Below are positions 40,177 through 49,797 of a stretch of DNA of 64,000 nt, in pieces. The notes beneath the pieces were generated by a model. The model was not told the DNA's origin, made no database searches, and was given only the letters and a program-made list of their open reading frames with translations. The first letter of the stretch is position 1, and the number at the start of each line of letters is the position of its first letter. Source of the stretch: Comamonadaceae bacterium (GTDB lineage Bacteria; Pseudomonadota; Gammaproteobacteria; Burkholderiales; Burkholderiaceae_C); NCBI GenBank assembly GCA_009996515.1, contig JAACZV010000017.1, positions 62,001-126,000 of the forward strand. Direction: 5' to 3'. A program made the translations under genes and the position numbers.

Positions 40177-41895
40177 ATGCCATCATCCGCGCCCATGTCC
40201 TCCCAGCCCCCCGCCCCGGTCGATGCCGCACCGCTGGGCCTCATCCTCGCCGCCGCGCTCCCGCCGCTGCTGGCCTTCAACCAGACCCCGTCGGCCACGC
40301 TCTATAACCAGTTGCTGGCCCTGGCCGGCTGGGGCCTGGCGCTGCTGCTGCTGGCCCGCGCCACGCCCGGCTGGCGCAACGGGCTGAAAAGCCCCGCGGC
40401 GCTGGCGCTGGCGCTGCTGCTGGTCGCGCCGCTGAGTTCGGTGCTCTGGCGCGGGCTGCCGTCGTCGCTGGGCCTGGGCGCCACCGCCATCCTCGGCGCC
40501 GGCCTGGCTGTGCTGCTGGTGGCCCAGGGCCTGTCGCGCGAGCAGCGCGGCCTGGCCGCCGAGGCCTTGTGCTGGGGCCTGCTCGCGGCCGGCCTGGCCA
40601 GCGTGGCCGTCAGCCTGGTGCAGGTGTTCCTGCCGGCCTGGGCCGACGGTACCGTCATCGCCCGCTCCGGCATCCCGGGCCGCGCGGTGGGCAACCTGCG
40701 CCAGCCCAACCACCTCGCCAGCCTGATGATGTGGGCCTCGGTCGCCGCCGTCTTCGTCACCGAGAGGCGCGGCTGGCGTGGGCTGCTCGTGCCGCTGCTG
40801 TTCGCCTGCGTCTTCACCGTCGTGCTGAGCGCCTCGCGCACCGGCTTCATCGGCATTGCGATGCTGGCCGTCTGGGGTCTGGTGGACCGTCAGCTCTCGC
40901 GCTCGGCCCGCCTGGCGCTGCTCGCCACGCCGCTGATGCTGGGCGTCAGCTGGTGGCTGATGGCGCAATGGTCGGCCGAGGGCCATGCCTTCGGCGCCGC
41001 CTCACGCCTCGCCGAGGGCGCCGGCTCGCCGTCGCGGCTGGCCATCCTGCGCGACGCCTGGGCGCTGACGCTGGCCAACCCGCTGCTGGGCGTGGGCTGG
41101 GGCGAGTTCAATGTCGCCTGGAGCCTGACGCCCTTCCCGGACCGGCCCGTCGCCTTCTTCGACCACACGCACAACCTGCCCTCGCAGCTGGCCGTCGAGC
41201 TGGGCCTGCCCTGGGCAGGCGTGGTGCTGGCCTTGCTGGCCTGGGCGCTGTGGCTGGCCTGGCGCGGCGCGGCGCGCGCCGGCGCGGATGCGCCGCTGCG
41301 TCGCGCGGCGCTGATGCTGGTGCTGACCATCGCGCTGCACAGCCTGCTGGAGTACCCGCTCTGGTATGCCTATTTCCTGCTGCCGGCCTGTTTCGCACTG
41401 GGCCTGGCCCTGCCGGCGGGTGGTGCTCACGCGGCACCGGCCTCGGCCCGCCCCTGGCAAGTGGTCGGCGGCCTGTTGATCGCCGGCAGCGCCTTCGCCG
41501 TCTGGGACTACCAGCGCATCGTCGTCATTTACGCGCCGCCGGCCGATGCCGGCCCGCTGGACGAGCGCATCGCCGCGGGCCAGCGCTCGCCGTTCTTCGG
41601 CCACCAGGCCGATTACGCGGCCGCCACCACCTTCCCGCCCGGCCGGCAGGCCCTGGCCGCGACGCGCCGCACGGCCTTCAGCCTGGTGGATGCACGGCTG
41701 CTGATGCACTGGTCGCGCTCGCTGGAGGCGACGGGCGACGTGGAGGGCGCCCGCTATGTGGCCGACCGGCTGCGCGAGTTCCGCAACCCGACCGGCGACA
41801 CCTGGTTCGCGAGCTGCGGCGACGCCGCCTCCGCGCCGGCCATGCCGCAATGCCAGCCGGCCTCGGCCGTGCTGGACTGGCGGACGCTTCGTTAG
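40177..41895 (+). CDS. PglL-type O-oligosaccharyltransferase / Wzy-like polymerase
   Basis: A 572-residue membrane protein with about twelve helices. It has the PglL hallmark LRQPNHLASLM near residue 180, the large periplasmic loop with FFDHTHNLPSQLAVELGLPWAG, and the C-terminal HSLLEYPLWYAYFLLP (Wzy_C_2). PglL enzymes move preassembled glycans from lipid carriers onto serines of exported proteins, often pilins; Wzy ligases polymerise O antigen. Position next to pilA favours pilin glycosylation. The start is uncertain: ATG at 40177 is used, while 40195 (18 bases on) and 40126 are possible. The gene converges with moaC, 7 bases away. Confidence 0.85.
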   Translation: MPSSAPMSSQPPAPVDAAPLGLILAAALPPLLAFNQTPSATLYNQLLALAGWGLALLLLARATPGWRNGLKSPAALALALLLVAPLSSVLWRGLPSSLGLGATAILGAGLAVLLVAQGLSREQRGLAAEALCWGLLAAGLASVAVSLVQVFLPAWADGTVIARSGIPGRAVGNLRQPNHLASLMMWASVAAVFVTERRGWRGLLVPLLFACVFTVVLSASRTGFIGIAMLAVWGLVDRQLSRSARLALLATPLMLGVSWWLMAQWSAEGHAFGAASRLAEGAGSPSRLAILRDAWALTLANPLLGVGWGEFNVAWSLTPFPDRPVAFFDHTHNLPSQLAVELGLPWAGVVLALLAWALWLAWRGAARAGADAPLRRAALMLVLTIALHSLLEYPLWYAYFLLPACFALGLALPAGGAHAAPASARPWQVVGGLLIAGSAFAVWDYQRIVVIYAPPADAGPLDERIAAGQRSPFFGHQADYAAATTFPPGRQALAATRRTAFSLVDARLLMHWSRSLEATGDVEGARYVADRLREFRNPTGDTWFASCGDAASAPAMPQCQPASAVLDWRTLR

Positions 41896-41902
41896 GGGCT
41901 GT

Positions 41903-42382
41903 TCACGCGGCGCGCCAGTCGCCGCTCTTGCCGCCCTGCTTCTCCAGCACCCGCACCTCGGCGATGACCATGCCGCGGTCGGCGGCCTTGCACATGTCGT
42001 AGATGGTCAGCAGGCCCAACTGCACGGCGCACAGCGCCTCCATCTCGACGCCGGTGCGGCCCAGCGTCTCCACCTGGGCGCGGCACAACACCCGGCTGCC
42101 GGCCTCGTCGAGGTCGAAGTCCACCGCCACGCGCGTGATGGGCAGCGGATGGCACAGCGGCACGAGGTCGCTGCAGCGCTTGGCGCCCTGGATGGCCGCG
42201 ATGCGCGCCACGCCCAGCACATCGCCCTTCTTGGCCGTGCCGCTGGCGATCAGTGCGAAGGTTTCGGGCCTCATGCGGATCTCGCCGGCGGCCACGGCCA
42301 CGCGGTGCGTCTCGGCCTTGGCCGACACGTCCACCATATGGGCCTGGCCCTGGGCGTCGAAATGGGTGAGTGGATGGCTCAT
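41903..42382 (-). CDS. moaC: cyclic pyranopterin monophosphate synthase accessory protein MoaC
   Basis: A 159-residue protein catalysing the second step in molybdopterin synthesis with Moa[37 protein letters not shown] and [13 protein letters not shown] with the catalytic Lys and Asp are present; length matches the family. The ATG at 42382 starts MSHPLTHFD, which fits MoaC. The sequence upstream is a dispersed hairpin repeat (copy B), read through in frame by chance. There are no other molybdenum cofactor genes in the window. Confidence 0.96.
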   Translation of the reverse strand: MSHPLTHFDAQGQAHMVDVSAKAETHRVAVAAGEIRMRPETFALIASGTAKKGDVLGVARIAAIQGAKRCSDLVPLCHPLPITRVAVDFDLDEAGSRVLCRAQVETLGRTGVEMEALCAVQLGLLTIYDMCKAADRGMVIAEVRVLEKQGGKSGDWRAA

Positions 42383-42407
42383 GTCGTCCGTGAATGAAGG
42401 TCTTGTC

Positions 42408-42522
42408 GGGCCGAGCGCCGGGCCGCCCCAAGCCGGCCCGCCTGGCGATGTGCTGGCGGCTTGATGCCGCCAGCATCGCCGTCCCCCCGGGGGACCGGCC
42501 AAGGTACTCCTTGGACGAGGGG
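42408..42522. repeat. dispersed hairpin repeat, copy B
   Basis: This copy shares the ordered blocks of copy A at 7567-7700. The stem is GCTGGCGGC pairing with GCCGCCAGC around TTGAT, within outer arms GGCGAT and ATCGCC (42444-42480). It lies 26-140 bases upstream of the moaC start. The pairing is conserved while the stem bases differ from copy A. Confidence 0.75.
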
Positions 42523-42612
42523 CTGCATCATGCTTGGAAACAAACAGGCAAGCTGTTGCAGGCATCATAGGATGCCCGGTCCCCGACCCGCTCCGGCTCG
42601 CGCCGCCGCCCG

Positions 42613-44205
42613 ATGAAGAAGCTCCTGCACCGCCCCCTGCTCAGCCTGCTCGCCGCGGCGACGCTGGCCCTGCCCGGCGCACCGCTGAACGCCCAGGTCA
42701 ACCTGCCGGCCCTGGGCGACTCGGTCTCGCAGGACCTGGACGTGGGCGCCGAGCGCCAGCTGGGCGAGCGCTACATGCGCTCCATCCGCCTGGATCCCGC
42801 CGTCGTGCAGGATCCGCTGCTGCAGGAGTATGTGGACGGCATCTTCCAGCCCCTGGTGGCCGCGTCCACGAAGCTGGGCCATATCGGCGAGGACATCCAG
42901 GCCCGTTTCGCCTGGGAGTCCTTCCTCGTCGAGGACAAGAGCGTCAACGCGTTCGCGCTGCCGGGTGGCTTCATCGGCACCCACCTGGGCCTGATCGCGA
43001 TGACGGTGTCGCGCGATGAGCTGGCGTCGGTGCTGGCCCACGAGATCTCGCATGTCACGCAGCGCCACATCGCGCGCCGCATCGCCGGCGACTCCAAGAA
43101 CAGCATGATCGCCATCGCCGGCCTGCTGCTGGGCGTGCTGGCCGCGTCGCGCGGCAACATCGACCTGGCCAACGCCGGCATCGTCGGCGGCCAGGCCGCG
43201 GCCACGCAGATGTCGCTGAACTTCTCGCGCGACATGGAACGCGAGGCCGACCGCGTGGGCTTCAACGTGCTGGTGGAGGCGGGCTTTGCCGGCAGCGGCA
43301 TGGTCAGCATGTTCGAGCGCATGGAGCAGGCCTACCACCTGATGGACAACGGTGCGTTTCCCTACCTGCGCTCCCACCCGCTGACAAGCGAGCGCATCGG
43401 CGACGCGCGCACGCGGCTGGCGCTGGAGCCGTTCGCGCGCCCCCGCGGCCTGGCCGAACATGCGCTGATGGCGGCCCGCGCCCGCGTGCTGATGGACCCG
43501 CGCGTGGACGCCTGGAAGGTGCTCGAGAACTACGACGCCGGTGCCCGCAACATCCGCGAGAGCGGCGGCTACGAGCAGCTGGGCGCGCGCTATGCCGCCG
43601 CGCTGGCGTCCATCAAGCTGCGCAACTTCGACCGCGCCGAGGCCACGCTGCGCAGCGCCGAGGTGACGCTGCAGCTCATCAACCCCAGCCCCGCGGAGAC
43701 GGTGGCCGCCCGTCGGCAGCTGACCTATCTGCGCGCCGAGCTGGCCCAGGCCCGTGGCCGCCCCATGGAGGGCGTCGCGGCGCTGGACGGCCTGCAGGGC
43801 GAGAAGTCCCGCCCCATGCTGATGCAGCGGGTGGGCCTGGCGCTGGTGCCCGGCGCCGGCGCGCCCGCGCTGCGCGAGGCGGCCGAGGCGCTGCAGACCC
43901 ATGTCAGCCTGCAGCCCAAGGACTCGTATGCCTGGTCGCAGCTGGCGCTGATCTGGCAGAAGCTGGACCAGCCGCTGCGCGCGGTGCGCGCCCAGGCCGA
44001 GGTGCATGCCGCCGCGGGCGACCTCAACGGCGCCATCGACCGCCTGCGCTCCGGCCTGCGCCAGTCGCGCGGGCCGGACGCCGACCAGGTCGAGGCCTCG
44101 GTCATCGATGCGCGGCTGCGCGCCCTGGTCTACGAGCGCCAGTCCCTGTTGGCCGAGATCTACAAGGGCCGCTACATCCCGCCCGACGTCGAACTGCCGA
44201 ATTGA
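42613..44205 (+). CDS. M48-family periplasmic metalloprotease with TPR-like domain (BepA-like)
   Basis: A 530-residue secreted protease: signal peptide (1-27, ending PLNAQ), an M48 domain with zinc motif HEISH (residues 143-147) and a third ligand in [10 protein letters not shown] near 210, and a C-terminal helical TPR-like region (300-510). This is the BepA/YfgC architecture; BepA degrades and helps assemble outer membrane proteins such as LptD. The loop around residue 160 is hydrophobic ([13 protein letters not shown]). It is divergent from moaC across the repeat-containing gap of 230 bases. Confidence 0.93.
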   Translation: MKKLLHRPLLSLLAAATLALPGAPLNAQVNLPALGDSVSQDLDVGAERQLGERYMRSIRLDPAVVQDPLLQEYVDGIFQPLVAASTKLGHIGEDIQARFAWESFLVEDKSVNAFALPGGFIGTHLGLIAMTVSRDELASVLAHEISHVTQRHIARRIAGDSKNSMIAIAGLLLGVLAASRGNIDLANAGIVGGQAAATQMSLNFSRDMEREADRVGFNVLVEAGFAGSGMVSMFERMEQAYHLMDNGAFPYLRSHPLTSERIGDARTRLALEPFARPRGLAEHALMAARARVLMDPRVDAWKVLENYDAGARNIRESGGYEQLGARYAAALASIKLRNFDRAEATLRSAEVTLQLINPSPAETVAARRQLTYLRAELAQARGRPMEGVAALDGLQGEKSRPMLMQRVGLALVPGAGAPALREAAEALQTHVSLQPKDSYAWSQLALIWQKLDQPLRAVRAQAEVHAAAGDLNGAIDRLRSGLRQSRGPDADQVEASVIDARLRALVYERQSLLAEIYKGRYIPPDVELPN

Positions 44206-44208
44206 GAC

Positions 44209-44413
44209 TACCCCCTACGGCCTGACGGGGCCTTGCAAGAGGCGCCGAGCCACTGGTTGCCGCTGAAGGGATGGCGAGGCTTCGCCCGCCCGTCCACACC
44301 GTATTTCAAGGCGCGCGCAGCGCCGCCGCCCCTCGCGCGACTCCCACGGATCCGGCTTTGCCGGGCCGTCGGGAGTGCCCCCTTGAGGGGGCGGCCGTCA
44401 GGCCGTAGGGGGT
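44209..44413. repeat. composite inverted-repeat element (CCCCCTACGG family)
   Basis: Outer arms CCCCCTACGGCCTGACGG (44211-44228) and its exact reverse complement (44395-44412) enclose several smaller hairpins, including CCGGC-TTT-GCCGG and GCCCCC-TTGA-GGGGGC. Both flanking genes stop or end at its borders: the M48 gene ends at 44205 and the convergent membrane protein at 44418. It could serve as a bidirectional terminator. Similar C-rich elements are common in Burkholderiales genomes. Confidence 0.75.
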
Positions 44414-44417
44414 GGGC

Positions 44418-44774
44418 CTATCCCCGCGGGAATAGGCGCTCGATGACGACGTCGATGACCATGCCGCACAGGCTGTAGATCAGCGAGCCGATCAGCGCCG
44501 CCCAGAAGCCGGTCACGGCCAGGCCGTCCAGCACCGAGGCGGCGGCCCAGAACATCAGCGCGTTGATGACGAACAGGAACAGCCCCAGGCTGAGCACCGT
44601 CACCGGCAGCGTCAGCAGCACCAGCAGGGGCCGCAGCAGCGTGTTCAACAGGCCCAGCACCAGGGCCGCGATCAGCGCCGACGTGAAGTTCTTGACGACG
44701 ACGCCCGGGTAGAGGTGGGCCACCAGCAGCAGCGCCCCGGCGAGCAGCAGCCAGCGAACGAGAAGCTTGGTCAT
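44418..44774 (-). CDS. phage holin family 4 (YvlD/DUF360-like) small membrane protein
   Basis: A 118-residue protein with four membrane helices. The TSALIAALVLGLLNTLLRPLL stretch (residues about 31-51) is the signature of the Mycobacterial 4TM / phage holin 4 family, which is found in many bacteria without any phage context. Function is unknown, possibly envelope-related. The ATG at 44774 is chosen because the first helix starts directly after; the earlier codons are not conserved in look. Divergent from the tonB gene across 119 bases. Confidence 0.85.
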   Translation of the reverse strand: MTKLLVRWLLLAGALLLVAHLYPGVVVKNFTSALIAALVLGLLNTLLRPLLVLLTLPVTVLSLGLFLFVINALMFWAAASVLDGLAVTGFWAALIGSLIYSLCGMVIDVVIERLFPRG

Positions 44775-44839
44775 GGCGCGAGCATATCGGGCGCCGCGGG
44801 GCTTCGTGTCGCGTCCGCACCGCAGCGCGGCAATGTTCA

Positions 44840-44860
44840 AATGGGAATCGTTCGCATTCG
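44840..44860 (+). promoter_or_regulatory. Fur box upstream of tonB
   Basis: AATGGGAATCGTTCGCATTCG resembles the betaproteobacterial Fur operator built from GAAT/ATTC repeats. It is followed by a TAACAT -10-like hexamer (44864-44869), so bound Fur would block the promoter. The downstream genes are all iron-uptake genes, which supports the call. Confidence 0.75.
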
Positions 44861-44893
44861 TGTTAACATTTTCCGAGTCGAACCCGATTCATC

Positions 44894-45643
44894 GTGAAGC
44901 CGCTCGCATTTGTCGCCCCCACCCCGGTAGCCGCCGCCGCGCTGCCGATCGCAGCCCGCGTGGCGCGGCCCAGCTTTGCCGAGCTGTCGCAGCCGCCGCG
45001 CAGCCGCCGGCTGCTGCTGGCGGGCATTGCCGCGCTGCATCTGCTGGGCTTCTGGGGCCTGAGCCAGGTGCAGGATGTGCGTCGCGCGGTGGCCCGCGTC
45101 GCGCCGGTAGTCGTGCGCCTGATCGCGCCGGCCGAGCCACCCAGGCCGCAGCCGCCGCTGCCGGTCGCCATGCCCGAGCTGAAGGCGCCGGCGACCATGC
45201 CCATCGCGCCGCCCGTGATCGCCATCGCGGTGGCGCCCGCACCGTCGCCCGTCGTTGCGGCGCTGCCGCCGCCCCCGCCGGTGCTGGCGCCGGTGCAGAC
45301 GGCGCCCGTGCCGGTCGCCCAGGTCGCCCAGGTCGCACCGCCGCCAGCGCCGCAGATCAGGCAGGTCCCGGCCAGCGCGGTGCGCTATCTGCGCGAGCCG
45401 CGCACGGTGGTGCCCGTGATGTCCAGGCGGCTGCGCGAATCGGGCGTCGTGCAGCTGCGCGTGGTCGTCGACGTGCGCGGCCTGCCGCGCGAGATCACGC
45501 TGGCCAAGTCTTCCGGCTTCGCCCGCCTGGACGAGCAGGCGCTGCTGGACATGCGCAGCGCCCGCTTCGTCCCCTATATGGAGAACGGCCAGCCCGTCGA
45601 GTGGGAGGTCATCGCACCGATGTCCTACGAAGTCGACCGCTGA
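44894..45643 (+). CDS. tonB: energy transducer TonB
   Basis: A 249-residue protein: membrane helix (residues about 40-58, LLLAGIAALHLLGFWGL), a Pro/Ala/Val-rich periplasmic linker (75-150) with VAQVAQVAPPPAP, and a C-terminal TonB domain (165-249, SGVVQLRVVVDVRGLPREITLAKSSGFARLDEQALL and FVPYMENGQPVEW). It transmits proton-motive force from ExbBD to receptors. There are no exbBD genes nearby. The start is GTG at 44894. A Fur box precedes it and the Fiu-like receptor follows 94 bases later. Confidence 0.92.
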   Translation: MKPLAFVAPTPVAAAALPIAARVARPSFAELSQPPRSRRLLLAGIAALHLLGFWGLSQVQDVRRAVARVAPVVVRLIAPAEPPRPQPPLPVAMPELKAPATMPIAPPVIAIAVAPAPSPVVAALPPPPPVLAPVQTAPVPVAQVAQVAPPPAPQIRQVPASAVRYLREPRTVVPVMSRRLRESGVVQLRVVVDVRGLPREITLAKSSGFARLDEQALLDMRSARFVPYMENGQPVEWEVIAPMSYEVDR

Positions 45644-45737
45644 CGCGACCCCTTTCCCCCAAGTAGCCATGCCGTGGGCGGTGCCGGACACCGCCGTGGG
45701 CAAAGCCATGCCCATTCACGATCCCTCGGAGAAATCC

Positions 45738-47996
45738 ATGTCCCGCAAGAACAAGAAATCGTTGCAGCTGGCGGCCCCGGCCCTGCTGCCCCTGGGCGCG
45801 CTGGCGGCCGGCTTCGGCTTCGCCACGGCCGCGCTGGCGCAGACCGCCCCCACGCCGCAGCCGCCCGCCAAGGAGGAGAGCGTGCTGCCCACGGTGCGCG
45901 CGCGCGCCAGCGCCGAGCCCCAGGGCAAGGAGGACTACCAGACCACCGAGACCCGCATCGGCAAGGGCAAGCAGGACCTGCGCGACATCCCGCAGTCCGT
46001 CACCGTGCTGACCGAGAAGCTGATCGACGACGCCAAGCTGGAGACGCTCAAGCAGGCGCTGCACTACACGGCCGGCATCACCTTCGCCGCCACCGAGAAC
46101 GGCACCGACCAGGACATCCGCATGCGCGGCTTCCCGGTGGCGACGACCGGTGACCTGCTGATCGACGGCATGAAAGACCCGTCGCAGTACGACCGCGACA
46201 GCTTCAACTACGACCGCATCGAGGTGATGCGCGGCTCGGCGTCCATGCTGTTCGGCCGCGGCTCCACGGGCGGCGTCATCAACCAGGTCAACAAGAAACC
46301 GCAGCTGGCCGACCTCACCGAGGTGGTGACCACGCTGGGCTCCGGCGACGCGCTGCGCAGCACGGTGGACTTCAACAAGCGCCTGGGCGAAGACAGCGCG
46401 CTGCGCATCAACGCGATGTTCAACACCGCCGACAACGGCGGCGCGCGCATCGACAAGCACGGCATCGCGCCCACCATCAGCTGGGGCCTGGACAGCGACG
46501 ACCAGTTCACGCTGGGGCTGTTCTACCTGGACGTGGACAACCGGCCCATGTCCAGCCTGCGCTATCTGGAAGGCAGCGTGGCCGCGCAGATCGCCCCGGG
46601 CAACTTCTACGGCAGCGCCAGCGACTACCTGCGCGGCCGCGCCTTCTACGGCACGGGCTCGTGGACGCACCGCTTCAACGGCGGCGGCGAGCTGCGCACG
46701 CAGTTCCGCAAGGGCAACTACAAGCGCGACTCCTGGGGCACGACGGCCGGCTTCCCCGCCGGCACGACCGCGGCCACGCTGAGCCCGACCACCGTGCTCA
46801 CGACCGTGGGCCTGGCGCCGCGCAAGGACGACATCGACGGCACCTACGTCCAGAGCGACTACAGCAACAGCTTCCGCGCGCTGGGCCTGCGCCACGAGGT
46901 GCTGGCCGGCGTGGACTTCGCCGACGAGAGCGCCAACCGCTTCGGCGCCTGGGGCACGGTGGGCACCAACTACAACAAGGGCACGGTCGTGGTGGGCCAG
47001 CCCAACAACGGCCGCGTCACCGCGGCGCTGCCGGTCTACCGCAAGACCAGCGACTACGCCGGCCAGTCCTTCGGCGCCTATGCGCAAGACCTGGTCGCGC
47101 TGACGCCGCAGTGGAAGCTGCTGGGCGGCCTGCGCTGGGACCGCGTCAAGGCCGACATGACCAATGTGACCTACGCCAACACCGGCACCGACGTCTCCAA
47201 CGGCAGCGCGTCCAGCCGGCTGTCCTACCCGTCGCTGTGGAGCGGCCGCGCCGGCGTGCTGTTCCAGCCCACGGCCAGCCAGTCCTATCACCTGTCCTGG
47301 GGCACGTCGTTCAACACCTCGGCCGACACCTACCAGTACACGACGCAGCAGACCGCCGACGTGGCGGCCGAGAAGAGCCGCAACATCGAGCTGGGCGCCA
47401 AGCTGGACTGGCTGGATGGCCGGCTGTCGACGCGCGCCGCGCTGTTCCGCACCGAGAAGTACAACGAACGCACCACCGACTCCGACTTTGCCGGCACCTT
47501 CCCCGTGCTGAGCGGCCGGCGCCATTCGCAGGGCCTGGAGTTCGACATCGTCGGCCGCATCACGCCGGAGCTGGAGATCTACCTCTCCTACTCCTATCTG
47601 CACAAGGCCGTCATCGACAAGGTCGGCACCGCGGTCAACCCGACCGGCGGCTACACGACGCTGGTGGGCGCGCCGGTGGGCCTGTCGCCCAAGCACACCG
47701 GGGCGGCCTGGCTGAGCTACCAGTTCACGCCCAGCCTGCGCGTGGCTGCCGGTGCACGCGGCGCGTCGGTCAACCATCCGCTGCTGGGCGGCACCGCCGC
47801 GGCCTCCAAGACCGCCAGGGCGCCGGGCTATGTGGCCTTCGACGCGATGGCCGAGTACACCCTCAGCGCCGACCTGTTCCTGCAGTTCAACGTCACCAAC
47901 CTGGGCAACAAGGTCTATGGCGACCAGCTCTACCCCGGCTTCTACACGCCGGGCGAGGGCCGCACGCTGAAGACCACGCTGGGTATGCGCTTCTAG
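45738..47996 (+). CDS. TonB-dependent catecholate siderophore receptor (Fiu/CirA-like)
   Basis: A 752-residue receptor with a Tat- or Sec-like signal peptide (1-38), a plug with [29 protein letters not shown]-type ([22 protein letters not shown]) and [23 protein letters not shown], and a barrel ending KTTLGMRF with terminal Phe. It fits TIGR01783 siderophore receptors such as Fiu. The genes for PiuC, PepSY and cytochrome b561 downstream support a role in iron uptake. The ATG at 45738 is preceded by GGAG at a normal distance. Signal and siderophore cannot be told from the sequence. Confidence 0.94.
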   Translation: MSRKNKKSLQLAAPALLPLGALAAGFGFATAALAQTAPTPQPPAKEESVLPTVRARASAEPQGKEDYQTTETRIGKGKQDLRDIPQSVTVLTEKLIDDAKLETLKQALHYTAGITFAATENGTDQDIRMRGFPVATTGDLLIDGMKDPSQYDRDSFNYDRIEVMRGSASMLFGRGSTGGVINQVNKKPQLADLTEVVTTLGSGDALRSTVDFNKRLGEDSALRINAMFNTADNGGARIDKHGIAPTISWGLDSDDQFTLGLFYLDVDNRPMSSLRYLEGSVAAQIAPGNFYGSASDYLRGRAFYGTGSWTHRFNGGGELRTQFRKGNYKRDSWGTTAGFPAGTTAATLSPTTVLTTVGLAPRKDDIDGTYVQSDYSNSFRALGLRHEVLAGVDFADESANRFGAWGTVGTNYNKGTVVVGQPNNGRVTAALPVYRKTSDYAGQSFGAYAQDLVALTPQWKLLGGLRWDRVKADMTNVTYANTGTDVSNGSASSRLSYPSLWSGRAGVLFQPTASQSYHLSWGTSFNTSADTYQYTTQQTADVAAEKSRNIELGAKLDWLDGRLSTRAALFRTEKYNERTTDSDFAGTFPVLSGRRHSQGLEFDIVGRITPELEIYLSYSYLHKAVIDKVGTAVNPTGGYTTLVGAPVGLSPKHTGAAWLSYQFTPSLRVAAGARGASVNHPLLGGTAAASKTARAPGYVAFDAMAEYTLSADLFLQFNVTNLGNKVYGDQLYPGFYTPGEGRTLKTTLGMRF

Positions 47997-48013
47997 CCCC
48001 CGGAGAGCAAGCC

Positions 48014-48700
48014 ATGCTGCTGCACGTTCCACAAGTCCTCACGCCCGACGAACTGCGCCAGGCCCGGGTCATCCTGGCCCAGGCCCCATGGGGAGACGGC
48101 CGCATGACGGCCGGCTCCCAGTCGGCGGTGGCCAAGAACAACCAGCAGCTGCCCGAGACCTGCGAGGCCACGCTGCAGCTGCAGGCGCTGGTGCTGCCGG
48201 CGCTTCAGCGCCATCCGCTGTTCTTCTCGGCCGCGCTGCCCAAGGCCATCTCGCCGCCGCTGTTCAACCGCTACGGCGGCGCGGCCAACAGCTTCGGCAA
48301 CCACGTCGACAGCGCCGTGCGCTATCTGCGCGACGGCCAGGGCCGCGTGCGCACCGACGTGTCCTGCACCCTCTTCCTCGCCGACCCCGACGAGTACGAG
48401 GGCGGCGAGCTGACGATGGAGGACACCTTCGGCCAGCAGCGCGTCAAGCTGCCGGCCGGCGACCTCATCCTCTACCCCGGCCACAGCGTGCACCGGGTCG
48501 AGCCGGTCACGCGCGGCCAGCGCCTGGCCAGCTACTTCTGGGTGCAGAGCATGGTGCGCAGCGCCGAGCAGCGCCGGCTGCTGTTCGACATGGACACCCA
48601 CCTGATGAGCCTGCGCAGCCGGCTGGGCGAGGGCGATCCCGCCGTCATCGGCCTGACCGGCACGTACCACAACCTGCTGCGCATGTGGCTGGACTGCTGA
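48014..48700 (+). CDS. Fe(II)/2-oxoglutarate-dependent dioxygenase PiuC/YbiX family
   Basis: A 228-residue double-stranded beta-helix hydroxylase. The iron ligands are H97 and D99 in [10 protein letters not shown] and H160 in [16 protein letters not shown]170 region binds 2-oxoglutarate. PiuC proteins are encoded with Fiu/PiuA-type receptors and are thought to modify siderophores or receptor-linked substrates under iron shortage; the substrate is not established. The gene starts 17 bases after the receptor stop. Confidence 0.93.
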   Translation: MLLHVPQVLTPDELRQARVILAQAPWGDGRMTAGSQSAVAKNNQQLPETCEATLQLQALVLPALQRHPLFFSAALPKAISPPLFNRYGGAANSFGNHVDSAVRYLRDGQGRVRTDVSCTLFLADPDEYEGGELTMEDTFGQQRVKLPAGDLILYPGHSVHRVEPVTRGQRLASYFWVQSMVRSAEQRRLLFDMDTHLMSLRSRLGEGDPAVIGLTGTYHNLLRMWLDC

Positions 48701-48729
48701 CCCTCACGTTCATCCTCAAGGAGAAAACC

Positions 48730-49017
48730 ATGCAACGTCTCGTCGTCTGCGGCCTGCTGGCCCTCGCCGCCTCCGGCGCCTTCGCCCACGGCAACGTCTC
48801 CTGCCCCGCCATGCCCAAGGAAGAGAAGCAGCCGCAGATGGCGCTGCAGAAGAAGCTGGAGGGCGAGGGCTGGCGAGTGCGCCAGGTGAAGAACTCCAAC
48901 GGCTGCTACGAGGTCTACGGCTTCGACGGCCAGGGCAAGAAGGCCGAGGCCTTCTTCAACCCCAAGACCTTCGAGCGGGTCTATGCCGAAGGCGAACAGC
49001 CCGCGGCCACGAAGTAG
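48730..49017 (+). CDS. small periplasmic PepSY-domain protein
   Basis: A 95-residue protein with a signal peptide (MQRLVVCGLLALAASGAFAHG) and a PepSY-like domain (30-90) containing LQKKLEGEGWRVRQVKNSNGCYEVYGFDGQGKKAEAFF-type sequence: a basic helix followed by two beta strands. There are two cysteines, C28 (NVSCPAM) and C57 (NGCYEV). The family is often encoded together with cytochrome b561 in iron operons; a redox or metal role is suspected but unproven. AGGAG lies 10 bases upstream of ATG at 48730. Confidence 0.85.
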   Translation: MQRLVVCGLLALAASGAFAHGNVSCPAMPKEEKQPQMALQKKLEGEGWRVRQVKNSNGCYEVYGFDGQGKKAEAFFNPKTFERVYAEGEQPAATK

Positions 49018-49020
49018 GGC

Positions 49021-49566
49021 ATGCGCATCCGCGTCTGGGACGGCCTGGTCCGCACGCTGCACTGGACGCTGGCCGGCGCCGTCGCGGCGGCCTGGATCAG
49101 CGGCCACCGGGCGCCCGCCGACTTCGAGGCGGTGCACCACCTGGCCGGTTATGTCGCGCTCGCCGCCGTCGCGTTGCGCCTGGGCTGGGGCTTGGTCGGC
49201 AGCCGCCATGCGCGCCTCGCGCAGTTCCTGCGCGGGCCGCGCGAGGTGCTGGCCTATGCGCGCGCGCTGCGCGCCGGCCGCGAGCCGCGCTTCATCGGCC
49301 ACAACCCGCTGGGCGGCTGGATGGCGCTGCTGCTGTGGCTGTGCGCGGCCGCCGTCGCCATCACCGGCTGGCTCTACACGACCGAATGGCTATGGGGCTA
49401 TGCCTGGCTGGAGCAGCTGCACGCGGCCCTGGGCTGGCTCATCGCGGCCCTGGTCGGCGCGCATCTGGGCGGCGTCGTCATGACGAGCTGGCGGCATCGC
49501 GAGAACCTCGTCGGCGCGATGTTCAGCGGATGCAAGCGCGCGCCCGGCGCCGGCGACATCGACTGA
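49021..49566 (+). CDS. cytochrome b561-type membrane protein
   Basis: A 181-residue protein with four membrane helices. Histidines placed for two b hemes are visible: VRTLHWTLAG, AVHHLAGYVA, LEQLHAALGW and VGAHLGGVV. It belongs to the Ni,Fe-hydrogenase I cytochrome b / cytochrome b561 family. In this setting it may act as a ferric reductase with the PepSY partner, three bases upstream. It ends the iron operon. The last 20 residues are loop-like. Confidence 0.88.
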   Translation: MRIRVWDGLVRTLHWTLAGAVAAAWISGHRAPADFEAVHHLAGYVALAAVALRLGWGLVGSRHARLAQFLRGPREVLAYARALRAGREPRFIGHNPLGGWMALLLWLCAAAVAITGWLYTTEWLWGYAWLEQLHAALGWLIAALVGAHLGGVVMTSWRHRENLVGAMFSGCKRAPGAGDID

Positions 49567-49797
49567 GCGCCCGTGCATGCAAGCCTCGCGAAGGCCCGAG
49601 TGATGCGGCCTCGCGACAAGCCAGGCCTCCAAGCATCGATTTCATGGGGCTTTGCGGGTCATTCCCTCTAGGAAAGCCTTCTCTTCCCCTAGGGAGAGCA
49701 GTACCATCGCCGCCGCAGGGTGCTAGAGAGTATTGAAGGCTTACGCGGCCTTCACCCAGACCCGGCACATCAACAACTTTTGATGGAGTGAATCGAC

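Noticed and set aside
42383-42612. Molybdenum-cofactor riboswitch upstream of moaC
   Set aside because: The hairpins here belong to the dispersed repeat also present at 7567-7700, which is not next to a molybdenum gene, so a riboswitch is unlikely.
44418-44774. Prophage remnant because of the holin-family name
   Set aside because: No other phage genes occur nearby, and this family is widespread in bacteria as a chromosomal small membrane protein.
45669-45737. An upstream in-frame start for the Fiu-like receptor
   Set aside because: It would add residues before a normal signal peptide; the ATG at 45738 has a good ribosome site and starts the signal peptide.
49567-49797. A small gene or ncRNA between the cytochrome and the SWIB gene
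   Set aside because: I see no supported frame and only weak inverted repeats around CCCTCTAGG/CCCCTAGGG; I cannot name an RNA here.
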